Source: Chimonanthus salicifolius
Lineage: Eukaryota > Streptophyta > Magnoliopsida > Laurales > Calycanthaceae
DNA length: 64,000 bases
NCBI GenBank assembly: GCA_013350335.1
Contig: CM023540.1
Coordinates: 53,444,905-53,508,904, forward strand
Reading direction: 5' to 3'
The position numbers and the translations under genes are program-made. How positions within the stretch are numbered: position 1 is the first letter of the stretch; every line of letters starts with the position of its first letter. The notes below the pieces were generated by a model. It saw nothing but the letters and a program-made list of their open reading frames with translations, had not been told where the DNA came from and did no database searches. Shown one piece after another: positions 24,342 to 36,400 of this stretch.

Positions 24342-24587
24342 CTAGTGTGCCAAACAGTCGTGAGAGCGCCCTCCAGCGCGTAGCATGCGAGGGACCCACT
24401 CCTCAATGGTAACCCTATGGGACCAAGTCTCCGTAATTCGTATCGAGTTTCCCACAGTCTCAATCATCAATATCACGTGAGGGACGCACCCATACCACAT
24501 CTCAATATACTCCAATAACTTATTCACATGCATCACAGTGTCAAAGTCCTCAGAACTCCTAAAGTTGCATACTTTATTGAAAATCAT
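24342..24587 (-). CDS. Small conserved reading frame in copy A interior, function unknown
   Basis: This 81-residue reading starts MIFNKVCNFRSSEDF and includes VNKLLEYIEMWYGC, HVILMIETVG and EEWVPRM. Its copy B counterpart (about 32094-32338) has a one-base insertion near 32130 but keeps the carboxyl 63 residues almost unchanged. It follows the knuckle-protein gene by about 110 bp in both copies. I recognise no domain. It could be a second small protein or simply conserved interior DNA. Confidence 0.35.
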   Translation of the reverse strand: MIFNKVCNFRSSEDFDTVMHVNKLLEYIEMWYGCVPHVILMIETVGNSIRITETWSHRVTIEEWVPRMLRAGGRSHDCLAH

Positions 24588-24700
24588 TTAAACTTCCATC
24601 ACCAAACAAGGGTTGATAGGGTAAAACAAACCCTTAGAATCACAAAATACACCCTTACAAAATATTTCCATTTCCCTAACCTTTCTTTCTACCTCTTAAC

Positions 24701-25171
24701 CTAGTCTTCCGTGGAAGACCCTGCATCATCGTCAAAGAAATTGTCAGGGCATGTCATCGACACGTGCCCCAACACTCCGTACGTCAAACAGGGTATTATT
24801 CCCGGTCCTCCAATGTAAGGACAATTAGTCCTCTCCTTCCCGTGCCCGTGCAGTCCACAAACAGGGCAAATGACCTCAAGGAGGTAGGGGCAGTAAGTAC
24901 AATTGTGCCCCTCCTGATTGCACAACTCGCACATATACTCGGGCTCTATCTCCCCTACAAATTCTCTTATGTTTGGGACATATTCCTCATCCTCTTCGGG
25001 TACAAAGGCCCAAACATTGTATTCGGGCGATCTTACCTCCATGTCCTGACTGTTTTCAACTTCATTGATGAAGTTCGGTATGCTAGCATCGTCGGAAGAA
25101 GAAACTAGGTCTATCGGACAGCTAGGTGTCCCTCTGTCCCACAACTCGGTGTACTCTATGTTGCTCGTCAT
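24701..25171 (-). CDS. Nucleocapsid-like triple zinc-knuckle protein of copy A
   Basis: An uninterrupted 156-residue protein starts MTSNIEYTELWDRG. An acidic amino half (residues 26-80) precedes three Cys/His clusters: C81-C84-H89-C94, C102-C105-H110-C117 and C128-Y131-H136-C141. The first and third have CCHC zinc-knuckle spacing; the third has lost one Cys (Tyr131), which copy B keeps as Cys. The tail is acidic (DDDAGSSTED). No matrix, capsid, protease or reverse transcriptase region is present. Zinc knuckles of retroelement Gag bind and package element RNA, so a nucleocapsid-like role is inferred. The start is the first ATG in frame that copy B also has. A longer in-frame ATG at 25207 is not shared. 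Confidence 0.72.
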   Translation of the reverse strand: MTSNIEYTELWDRGTPSCPIDLVSSSDDASIPNFINEVENSQDMEVRSPEYNVWAFVPEEDEEYVPNIREFVGEIEPEYMCELCNQEGHNCTYCPYLLEVICPVCGLHGHGKERTNCPYIGGPGIIPCLTYGVLGHVSMTCPDNFFDDDAGSSTED

Positions 25172-25214
25172 ATCTGTATCACAGCAACAAAAACATATCA
25201 ATAACAACCATAAA

Positions 25215-25560
25215 TCAAATCAAACTAATCATTGTTTTGGGGAATTTTCCCTAATCAACATCTTGTACTTCTTGTTTGGGGATTCTTCCTATGTATCATA
25301 TAATGTCTCGTGTTTGAGGAATTTTACCAAATAAACATCTTGTGTTTCTTGTCCTTGGGGAAAATTGCCAAATAAGCACTCTTTGTATTTCTTTATTTTT
25401 GGGGAAACTTCCTAAGTATCAAGTATCATTTCTCAATTTGGGGAAGTCTTTATGTTCTCTTGTTCTCGGGGAAAACCTCCCTAAGTATCATGTGTTTGTT
25501 TCTCCATTTGGGGATATCGGGGAAGTGTTTCCTATGTTGCTATGTTTGGTACATCATTTA
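25215..25560 (-). repeat. Leader array of TTTGGGGAAA...TTCC words, copy A
   Basis: About eight degenerate units, each holding TTTGGGGAA with a following TTCC or CTCC (foldback potential), are spaced 35-50 bp apart. They lie between the primer binding site and the knuckle-protein gene, the untranslated leader of the element RNA. The array also exists in copy B (31150-31450). Confidence 0.75.
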
Positions 25561-25745
25561 TGTTGACTGTACTTCCTTTGCTATCTTTGTTGTTCTCAGA
25601 TTGATTGTTCAGTCTGAGTATACGAAGTAAATTAATCCGACCCCCAGTTAGCGGACTCCAAAGAGTCGGTCAGTTGGGATTCTTATCCGTCAGTGAGCCA
25701 TGAAACCGTCTTAATCTTACTTCGGAAGATTCAACTTCCCGTTTC

Positions 25746-25757
25746 GCTCTGATACCA
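25746..25757 (-). promoter_or_regulatory. Primer binding site of copy A
   Basis: TGGTATCAGAGC on the minus strand, two bases from the LTR end (GCGTTACA). Confidence 0.92.
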
Positions 25758-25759
25758 AC

Positions 25760-28606
25760 TGTAACGCCCCGCCCTTTTCACTCTAATTTTCAGAGTTTAT
25801 TTTTTTTTAAAATATAATAATCATGTGATCGGGGTGGAGTGTCACGACGCGAGTTAAGTTCGGATCTCTAAATCCGACCCTTAACTGGCCAAGCCCATGT
25901 GCGTATGAACTAAGTCCATAAAACTGATCCGCACATGGTACATATATAACTTGCGAAATTAACTTAGTTTTAATCTAACTGAAGTTATAATAGAACCTAT
26001 GACTATTCCAATTTTCCATTCTTAGATAGCAAAGTACATAACTTATTCTCCAAAATTACTAATCAATCTTAACTAATCGTTCAATCAAACCATCCAACTT
26101 AAAACAAACCATAGCATCTATCTTAACTACTTATTAAAACCAACAAATCTAGTTACCAAATTACAGTGTCCACATAATTCAAATAACACATCCATGAATA
26201 GTCCATTCAAGTCCATTCAAAATCATTCAAACCGCCCAAGTTTCCTTGCTTGGTCCTCTTCTCGATCCACGTTCTTCTCTTTCCCTGCGTCATCCACTAA
26301 GGATATAGATAGGGCATTAGATCAACGCGCCCAGTAGTGTTTCCGAATAGGGCTACCACATGGTTAGTCAAAAACATGCAAATAATATAATAATAACACA
26401 TGTGTGACAAAATTCCACAAAAACATGCTATGTATGAAATGGACATGTATGAGTCCCACCCATCACCATTCAACACAGCCATCACTTGACGGGATTCTCA
26501 TCGTCAAGGTGACCCACAGTGGTCTTTCGGACGCCCCGACGAAGTGTGGCCTCCGGATTCCTCCTGATGGGATTCTCATCATCAGGGTACCCCACAGTGG
26601 TCTTTCGGACGCCCCGACGGAGTGTGGCCTCCGGTTACAACACCATCATCCCATGCCATGCATGAGATGTCTATGCAAACATGTCATTTAGAAACATAAC
26701 TTTACGATCATATAAGTTATCGAAATCAACATAAAACAACATATGAAATAGTGGTTACAATAAAGGTAGGAAACCTACTGAAGAATCACTTCAGCGTCCG
26801 TTCTTTCTTAGGCTTTAACCGGTCACAACTCGTTCGTCGTTCAACTTTCGTTACCTTATTTTGCAACAATAAGTAAATCATAATCTTATTTACATGTCCA
26901 TTCACATATGAGACCTAAAACATCTTATAAGTTCTTTTGATCAATCTCTTCATTTGGCTTGTATTCACAGATTTGCCATTGGTCTGTCCAATCTTTAATC
27001 CACCAAACTTACTCCATGGGGTTCGGCCATACCTTTGGCCGAACCCAATGGTTCCCTTATCCATTACTACTTGGTTCTCCATTAGGGTATTTTAAACCTT
27101 TTAAATCAACATAGAATCATTACCAACTACTACTCATAAGCTTAGGCTATTTAACCCATTCATTATGAATTAGCATAAAGTCCAATTCTCCTAATAATCT
27201 CTCATCATTTATCGTACATCTTAGCCATAAAAACAGCAACCATAATTCTATTTAAAATCACACATGCATCCATAAAATGACCCATGAAAACAGTCCATGG
27301 GGTTCGGCCATTATGGTTTTTTTGCTCAACAATGTCCTTTATTTACATACCAATTGGCTCTACCCCTTAGCCATGTTAAAACCATAGTTTAGCCACCCTA
27401 TGGCCAACCCAAAATCAGTAACCTTATCACATAAAAATCTCCCAAAAACAGTCCACAAAGGTCTATGGTTTCCATGTTTTCCAACATGAAAACCAACCCT
27501 CTTTTACATGGGGTTCGGCCCTCCATGGTGGCCGAACCCAATGGTTATTCTTATTGTTTTCAAACCTCCAATAATCATGTATAAGCAGTATATTAATATT
27601 AGGTTTTAACTTTCAAAGAAACTATCCAAAACAGTCCATAACAGTCTATGGTTTCCATGTTTCCCAACATGAAAACCAACACTCTTTTACATGGGGTTCG
27701 GCCCTCCATGGTGGCCGAACCCAATGGTTATTCTTACTGTTTTTAAACCTCAGATAATCATGTAATAACAGTATATTATTAACAGGTTTTTATCTTTCAA
27801 ACTAACATCCAAAATTAGTTCAATTTCATAGGGTTCGGCCATGCTCATTGGCCGAACACCATGACCTTTGGTTTTGAACTTTTAACCCTTTATCTTGGGT
27901 CTGAAACCAACATCTAAATCCATGATTTAACCTCCCCAAAACATGCATTTTAAATCCAAATAATAACATCTAATATCAGTCCCAAACTATATGGTTTTAA
28001 TTTCCAAAAACTATCAAAAACAGTCACTTGTTTCCATGGGGTTCGGCCATGCAAAGTGGCCAAACCCAATGGTCCATTTCCATCTTTTAATCCACTGATT
28101 TAGACCACATAAACTTCAGCCTTTTCTGATATCCAAACCCATGTTTTAACGCTCATTTAAAACATGTATTTTGAATCTAATAAAATATGTAAAAACAGTC
28201 CACAAAATCCATGGTTTTCATGTTTCAAAACATGAAAACCAAGCAATCTCTTGCATGGGGTTCGGCCCTCCATGGTGGCCAAACCCAATGGTTATTTTTT
28301 TTACCATTTTAAATCCTCCATAATCAAGGTTAAACACTGGTGTATTTGGCCATGACCATGGCCCAATACATACCCCACTTTATTAATCCAAAAGTCCATG
28401 AAACACTTACCAAATTCCAAGCTCTTGTCTTGCCTTTTGATCCTTGCTTCCTTTCCTTCTTATTTCCTTCCTTCTTTCTTAATTCCTTGCTGGTTTAGGC
28501 TTGAATAATTGATGCCAAAAACCGCTGCTGTTCCAGCCAAGAACACCAATTGGAGAGAGGGAGAAAGAGATGGAAAAACTTGGGTTTGCAATGACAAAAG
28601 TCGGCT
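25760..28606 (-). repeat. Copy A 5' LTR, truncated at the palindrome junction
   Basis: Minus-strand LTR whose RNA-downstream end abuts the primer binding site. At about 28606 it stops at GACAAAAGTCGGCT and continues as plus-strand LTR sequence. Its hairpin loops (GGCCATACCTTTGGCC near 27025) match copy B LTRs and not the LTR at 37140-40872. Confidence 0.82.
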
Positions 28607-29659
28607 ATTGCTTGGTTTTCATGTTTTGAAACATGAAAACCATGGGTTTTATAGACTGTTTTTTGGTTTGATTTAAGATTCAAATGCATGTTTTTAGAAA
28701 GGGTTAAAAACATGGATCTGAATGACAGAGGGACTGAAGGTGTTATGGGTATAAAACATCGGTTTAAAAGATGGAAATGGACCATTGGGTTTGGCCACTT
28801 TGCATGACCGAACCCCATGGAAACAAGTGATTGTTTTTTTATAGTGTTTGGAAATTAAAACCATATAGTTTGGGACTGATATTAGATGTTATTATTTGAA
28901 TTTAAAATGCATGTTCTGAGGAGGTTAAAACATGGATTTGGATGTTGGTTTCAGACCCAAGATAAAGGGTTAAAAGTTCAAAACCAAAGGTCATGGTGTT
29001 CGGCCAATGATCATGGCCGAACCCTATGAAATTGAACTAATTTTGGATGTTAGTTTGAAAGATAAAAACCTGTTAATAATATACTGTTATTACATGATTA
29101 TCTGAGGTTTAAAAACAGTAAGAATAACCATTGGGTTCGGCCACCATGGAGGGCCGAACCCCATGTAAAAGAGGGTTGGTTTTCATGTTGGAAAACATGG
29201 AAACCATAGACCTTTGTGGACTGTTTTTGCGAGATTTTTATGTGATAAGGTTACTGATTTTGGGTTGGCCATAGGATGGCTAAACTATGGTTTCAACATG
29301 GCTAAGGGGTAGAGCCAATTAGTATGTAAATAAAGGACATTCTTGAGCAAAAGAACCATAAGGGTTCGGCCATGAGTATGGCCGAACCCCATGGACTGTT
29401 TTCATGGGTCATTTTATGGATGCATGTAATAGAATTATGGTTGCTGTTTTTATGGCTAAGATGTATGATAAATGATGAGAGATTATTAGGAGAATTGGAC
29501 TTTATGCTAATTCATAATGAATGGGTTAAATAGCCTAAGCTTATGAGTAGTAGTTGGTAATGATTCTATGTTGATTTAAAAGGTTTAAAATACCCTAATG
29601 GAGAACCAAGTAGTAATGGATAAGGGAACCATTGGGTTCGGCCAAAGGTATGGCCGAAC
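27017..29659. repeat. GGTTCGGCC hairpin array spanning the first palindrome
   Basis: Hairpins lie near 27020, 27511, 27691, 27831, 28037 and 28257, then in mirrored order near 28990, 29130, 29366 and 29635. Some arms are mutated (TGGCCAAACCC) and one near 27300 has lost its right arm. Confidence 0.8.
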
Positions 29660-30922
29660 CCCATGGAGTAAGTTTGGTGGATTAAAGATTGGACAGACCA
29701 ATGGCAAATCTATGAATACAAGCCAAATGAAGAGATTGATCAAAAGGACTTATAAGATGTTTTAGTTCTCATATGCGAATGGACATGTAAACAAGATTAT
29801 GATTTACTTATTGTTGCATAATAAGGTACCGAAAGTTGAACGACGAACGAGTCGTGACCGGTTAAAGCCTAAGAAAGAACGGACGCTGAAGTGATTCTTC
29901 AGTAGGTTTCCTACCTTTATTGTAACCACTATTTCATATGCTGTTTTATGTTTATTTCAATAACTTGTATGTTTGTAAAGCTATGTTTCTAAATGACATG
30001 TTTGCATAGACATCTCATGCATGACATGGGATGATGGTGTTGTAACCGGAGGCCACACTCCGTCGGGGCATCCGAAAGACCACTGTGGGGTACCCTGATG
30101 ATGAGAATCCCATCAGGAGGAATCCGGAGGCCACACTCCGTCGGGGCGTCCGAAAGACCACTGTGGGTTACCTTGACGATGAGAATCCCGTCAAGTGATG
30201 GCTATGTTGAATGGTGATGGGTGGGACTCATTACATGTTCATTTCATACATAGCATGTTTTTATGGAATTTTATCTCACATGTTTTATTATTATGCTATT
30301 TGCATGTTTTTGACTAACCATGTGGTAGCCCTATTCGGAAACACTACTGGGCACGTTGATCTAACGCCCTATCTATATCCTTAGTGGATGATGCAGGGAA
30401 AGGGAAAAAAGTGGAGCGAGAAGAGGACCAAGTACGGAAACTTGGGCGGTTTGAATGATTGGAATGGATTATGAATGGAGTATTTTATGGACTTGATATT
30501 TGATATATTTGGACAATGTAATTTGGTAATTAGTTATGTTGACTTGTAATAAGTAGTTAAGATAGATGCAATGGTTTGTTTTATGTTGGATGTTTGATTA
30601 AACGATTAGTTAAGATTGATTAGTAATTTTGGACAATAAGTTATGTACTTTGCTATCTAAGAATGGAAAATTGGATTAGTCATAGGTTCTATTATAACCA
30701 CAGTTATATTTAGACTAAGTTAATTCCACAAGTTATATGTACCATGTGCGGATCAGTTTTATGGACTTAGTTCATACGCACATGGGCTTGGCCAGTTAAA
30801 GGTCGGATTTAGAGATCCGAACTTAACTCGCGTCGTGACACTCTGCCCCGATCACATGATTATTTTATTTTTAAAAAAAAAATAAACTCTAAAAATTAGA
30901 GTGAAAAGGGCGGGGTGTTACA
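28607..30922 (+). repeat. Copy B 5' LTR, truncated at its left
   Basis: Plus-strand LTR lacking its first 1.3 kb; it enters at ATTGCTTGGTTTTCATG, which corresponds to about 34880 in the copy B 3' LTR. It ends GGCGGGGTGTTACA at the primer binding site. Confidence 0.82.
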
Positions 30923-30924
30923 GT

Positions 30925-30936
30925 TGGTATCAGAGC
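30925..30936 (+). promoter_or_regulatory. Primer binding site of copy B
   Basis: TGGTATCAGAGC follows the LTR end after two bases. Confidence 0.92.
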
Positions 30937-31149
30937 GAAACGGGAAGTTGAATCTTCCGAAGTAAGATTGAGACGGTTTCATGTCTCACTGACGGATAAG
31001 AATCCCAACTGACCGACTCTTCAGAGTCCGCTGACTGGGGGCCAGATTAATTTACTTCGTAGACTCAGACTGAACAATCAATCTGAGAACAATAAAGATA
31101 GCAAAGGAAGTACAGTCAACATAAATGGATATACCAAACATAGCAACAT

Positions 31150-31450
31150 AGGAAACACTTCCCCGATATCCCCAAATGGAGAAACAAACACATGATACTT
31201 AGGGAGGTTTTCCCCTAGAACAGGAGAACATAAAGATTTCCCCAAATTGAGAAATGATACTTAGGAAGTTTCCCCAAAAAAAAAACAAAGAAATACAAAG
31301 AGTGCTTATTTGGCAATTTTCCCCAAGGACAAGAAACACAAGATGTTTATTTGGCAAAATTCCCCAAACACGAGACATTATATGATACATAGGAAGAATC
31401 CCCAAACAAGAAATACAAGATGTTGATTAGGGAAAATTCCCCAAAACAAT
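31150..31450 (+). repeat. Leader array of TTCCCCAAA words, copy B
   Basis: Mirror of the copy A array: repeated TTCCCC(A)AA units with foldback partners between primer binding site and reading frame. Confidence 0.72.
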
Positions 31451-31509
31451 GATTAGTTTGATTTTATTTATGGTTGTTATTGATATGTTCTTGTTGCTGT
31501 GATACAGAT

Positions 31510-31979
31510 ATGACGAGCAACATAGAGTACACTGAGTTGTGGGACAGAGGGACACCTAGCTGTCCGATAGACCTAATTTCTTCTTCCGACGATGCTAGCA
31601 TACCAAACTTCATCAATGAAGTTGAAAACAGTCAGGACATGGAGGTATGATCGCCCGAGTACAATGTTGGGCCTTTGTACCCGAAGAGGATGAGGAATAT
31701 GTCCCAAACATAAGAGAATTTGTAGGGGAGATAGAGCCTGGGTATATATACGAGTTGTGTAATCAGGAGAGGCACAATTGTACTTACTGCCCCTACATCC
31801 TTGAGGTCATTTGCCCTGTTTGTGGACTGCATGGGCACGGGAAGGAGAGGACTAATTGTCCTTACATTGGAGGACCGGGAATAATACCCTGTTTGACGTG
31901 CGGAGTGTTGGGGCACGTGTCGATGACATGCCCTGACAATTTCTTTGACGATGATGCAGGGTCTTCTACGGAAGACTAG
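31510..31979 (+). pseudogene. Copy B nucleocapsid-like zinc-knuckle gene, broken
   Basis: Same gene as 24701-25171 on the other strand. It starts MTSNIEYTELWDRG, but TGA at 31648-31650 replaces an Arg codon and one base is lost near 31668, after which the frame continues to TAG at 31979. All three knuckles are intact in the downstream frame, including CLTCGVLGHVSMTC where copy A has Tyr. The two copies therefore decayed independently after diverging. Confidence 0.82.
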
Positions 31980-32093
31980 GTTAAGAGGTAGAAAGAAAGG
32001 TTAGGGAAATGGAAATATTTTGTAAGGGTGTATTTTGTGATTCTAAGGGTTTGTTTTACCCTATCAACCCTTGTATGGTGATGGAAGTTAAAT

Positions 32094-32338
32094 GATTTTC
32101 AATAAAGTATGCAACTTTAGGAGTTCATGAGGACTTTGACACTGAGATGTATGTGAATAAGTTATTGGAGTATATTGAGACGTGGTATGGGTGCGTCCCT
32201 CACGTGATATTGATGATTGAGACTGTGGGAAACTCGATACGAATTACGGAGACTTGGTCCCGTAGGGTTACCATTGAGGAGTGGGTCCCTCGCATGCTAC
32301 GCACTGGAGGGCGCTCTCACGACTGTTTGGCACACTAG
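32094..32338 (+). pseudogene. Copy B counterpart of the small conserved reading frame
   Basis: Matches 24342-24587 but for a one-base insertion near 32130 that puts a TGA after FRSS. From 32147 the reading VNKLLEYIETWYGC...RSHDCLAH continues to the same stop. Confidence 0.35.
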
Positions 32339-33475
32339 ATGTGCTAGAATGAGCAGAGCTAGGTACTATTTTACCTGGTGGGGGTGGTACTAGCTTCGTC
32401 AGACGCGGAGTGACCGTCTTAGAGCTTGACTGAATCACCTATGAGGTGAAGGGATGCAGGGCGAGGTAAACCGGATCACGTTGGACGTGGGTCTTCTGCT
32501 TGGTAAGTCATGAGCCCTAAGTCTTGCAAGGGGTAGGGATATAATTGTGATTTAATATGGTTACCACAGTCTTATGGTGATTCATTTGAATGTTGTTCTT
32601 ACGGATATTAATCATGGATATATGATACTCATGGACAGAGTGATACCAAGGATGGATGGTTTCCATGAATGGATTATACCCATAGGTGGGTTATTTCATG
32701 GATAGTTATTAATCATACATAAATGATACTCATGGACAGAGTGATACCAAGGATGGATGGTTCCCATGAATGGATTATACCCATAAGTGGGTTATATTCA
32801 TGGATGATTATAAAACAGGGATAGATGATATTTACTGAAAGCGAAACACCAGGGATGGATGTATTCAACCATGGGAGATTATTCCCATGGTGGTTTGGAT
32901 TGATGTCGTGGAAGTTGGAACAAAAGTTGTTAGTCACATAGAGACGTATGTGCAAAGAAAGATGTGTTTAAATTTGGAGATATACTCAACGGAAAAGATA
33001 AGTGTCTGGTGAAACTTGAATGGGAAACTATGGACGACTGCCGAGTTAGACTGATCACCTGGCTCTGTAGTTAGCCAATGGAATTCTAGGATAATGTAAC
33101 TAGAAACCTAGTTAAAATGGAATCAGAAAAAGCTTTGAGCATATGCTCGTGTTGACAGACTACCTCACACGGAGAGTAGATGAAAGAACATATTGAGCAG
33201 GTACGTATGGAAAATACTATGAGAACAGGTAAAGTGAAACAGAGTAGATTGATCTATGTGAGATCACAAATGGCTCACGAGAAAAAGATATAACATGAGA
33301 CAGAACAAAAGGTGTTATGGAACCAAGCGATTCAATTTGTCAAAGTGGTGTGGATCGACATGGTAATGAAGAAGTCACTTGGGAAATTGAAATCGGAAAT
33401 AAGAATAGCACACTCTGAGATATTTATGGAATCATTTAGAACCCTACTTCGCTCGATTTTCGGGACGAAAATTTT
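32339..33475 (+). other. Copy B non-coding interior
   Basis: Mirror of 23196-24341. It holds the 102-bp tandem repeat (about 32620-32820) and no recognisable domain. Confidence 0.6.
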
Positions 33476-33491
33476 AAAAAGAGGGTTATAT
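33476..33491 (+). promoter_or_regulatory. Polypurine tract of copy B
   Basis: AAAAAGAGGGTTATAT directly precedes the 3' LTR start TGTAACACCCCG. Confidence 0.78.
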
Positions 33492-36400
33492 TGTAACACC
33501 CCGAATTCTCAATAAGATGAATATTTACGAAAATGCCCCTGGATTGGTGAATTCAATAAATGTGATTGTAAATAAGGAAATAGTGGGGCCCATTGCTCAA
33601 ATTAAGATCATATGAGCACATTATGAATGTCAAGTTTGATTGGATGGGTAATTTCTCAATGAAGTGGGTAAATTACGAAAATGCTCCTGATGTGTTAAAT
33701 TAATTATTTTGTGATGTTAAGTAAGGAAATGGTGGGGTCCATTGCTCAAATTAAGATGATATGAGCACATTATAAATGTCAGGTTTGATTGGATGGGTAA
33801 TGAACATCAATTTGGTCGAAAATGGCTAAATGGGTCAAAGGGCCCAATTGGACCCAATAAGTCAAAATGGATGATTTGACCATTGTGTAAGCTCAAATTA
33901 AATGGGGTTCAGCTGATTTGATTGGAAATCAAGTGGAGAAAAAAAATGGGTAGGCTTGATCCATATGTAAAAGCCAATTACAAATGACCAAAAACCATAA
34001 TTGGGTCATGGAGTCAAAAATGGGTCAAGGAGCTAAAAGTGGACCCAACGGGTCGAGTTGACTATGGTTGACTGTGTGGACCCTCAAGGGAGCTAAAACA
34101 CGAGTTAAATCAGTTGAGTGGGACTGAAGTGAGTTGGAATTAATTCAAGGGGTGAGTTAACTCATGTGCATTGAATGAAATGCATTAAGTATGGTGAGTT
34201 GGACATTGAGTTGAGTGAGTCAAAATGGAAGTCAAAAGGCTGTAAATTCAGTGAGTTAAGTGGAATATGAGCAGGTATTGTGATCTCAAACAAACCAAAA
34301 CAAGTCCCACACGTTGGGGACTTGTTATGGTGAGTTTCATGCAAAACATTAAATGGGAATATGGGGGGTTTCTATCCCATTTGGAAACCCCAAGCCTTCA
34401 ACGTTGGAATGCCAATGGGTGCATTTGTTGGCAGCAAGTGTCCCATTGGTTTAGGCAAGAATTGATGAGGGAGTGGAGGGGTTTTGGGGAATAATTATTA
34501 AAGGAAACAAACACCATGTTGGCCATTTTTCACCATTGAAAAGCCAAGATTCTCCATCTCTCTCTCCCTCTCTCCAATTCATTTGCTTAAGTGGAACCGC
34601 AGAGGTTTTTGGCATCAATTATTCAAGCTTAAACCAGCAAGGAATTAAGAAAGAAGGAAGGAAATAAGAAGGAAAGGAAGCAAGGATCAAAAGGCAAGAC
34701 AAGAGATTGGAATTTGGTAAGTGTTTCATGGACTTTTGGATTAATAAAGTGGGGTATGTATTGGGCCATGGTCATGGCCGAATACACCAGTGTTTAACCT
34801 TGATTATGGAGGATTTAAAATGGTAAAAAACATAACCATTGGGTTCGGCCACCATGGAGGGCCGAACCCCATGCAAGAGATTGCTTGGTTTTCATGTTTT
34901 GAAACATGAAAACCATGGGTTTTATGGACTGTTTTTGGGTTTGATTTAAGATTCAAATGCATGTTTTTAGAAAGGGTTAAAAACATGGATCTGAATGACA
35001 TAGGGACTGAAGGTGTTATGGGTATAAAACAGCGGTTTAAAAGATGGAAATGGACCATTGGGTTCGGCCACTTTGCATGGCCGAACCCCATGGAAACAAG
35101 TGATTGTTTTTTTATAGTGTTTGGAAATTAAAACCATATAGTTTGGGACTGATATTAGATGTTATTATTTGGATTTAAAATGCATGTTTTGAGGAGGTTA
35201 AAACATGGATTTGGATGTTGGTTTCAGACCCAAGATAAAGGGTTAAAAGTTCAAAACCAAAGGTCATGGTGTTCGGCCAATGAGCATGGCCGAACCCTAT
35301 GAAATTGAACTAATGTTGGATGTTAGTTTGAAAGATAAAAACCTGTTAATAATATACTGTTATTACATGATTATCTGAGGTTTAAAAACAGTAAGAATAA
35401 CCATTGGGTTCGGCCACCATGGAGGGCCGAACGCCATGTAAAAGAGGGTTGGTTTTCATGTTGGAAAACATGGAAACCATAGACCTTTGTGGACTGTTTT
35501 TGCGAGATTTTTATGTGATAAGGTTACTGATTTTGGGTTGGCCATAGGATGGCTAAACTATGGTTTTAACATGGCTAAGGGGTAGAGCCAATTAGTATGT
35601 AAATAAAGGACATTCTTGAGCAAAAGAACCATAAGGGTTCGGCCATGAGTATGGCCGAACCCCATGGACTGTTTTCATGGGTCATTTTATGGATGCATGT
35701 AATAGAATTATGGTTGCTGTTTTTATGGCTAAGATGTATGATAAATGATGAGAGATTATTATGAGAATTGGACTTTATGCTAATTCATAATGAATGGGTT
35801 AAATAGCCTAAGCTTATGAGTAGTAGTTGGTAATGATTCTATGTTGATTTAAAAGGTTTAAAATACCCTAATGGAGAACCATGTAGTAATGGATAAGGGA
35901 ACCATTGGGTTCGGCCAAAGGTATGGCCGAACCCCATGGAGTAAGTTTGGTGGATTAAAGATTGGACAGACCAATGGCAAATCTGTGAATACAAGCTAAA
36001 TGAAGAGATTGATCAAAAGGACTTATAAGATGTTTTAGGTCTCATATGTGAATGGACATGTAAATAAGATTATGATTTACTTATTGTTGCATAATAAGGT
36101 ACCGAAAGTTGAACGACGAACGAGTTGTGACCGGTTAAAGCCTAAGAAAGAACGGACGCTGAAGTGATTCTTCAGTAGGTTTCCTACCTTTATTGTAACC
36201 ACTATTTCATATGCTGTTTTATGTTGATTTCAATAACTTGCATGTTTGTAAAGCTATGTTTCTAAATGACATGTTTACATAGACATCTCATGCATGACAT
36301 GGGATGATGGTGTTGTAACCGGAGGCCACACTCCGTCGGGGCGTCCGAAAGACCACTGTGGGGTACCCTGATTATGAGAATCCCATCAGGAGGAATCCGG

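Noticed and set aside
34267..34494. DLKQTKTSPTRWG reading, also at 40047-40244, as a gene
   Set aside because: LTR sequence in both copies; the copies shift frame midway and show no coding constraint.
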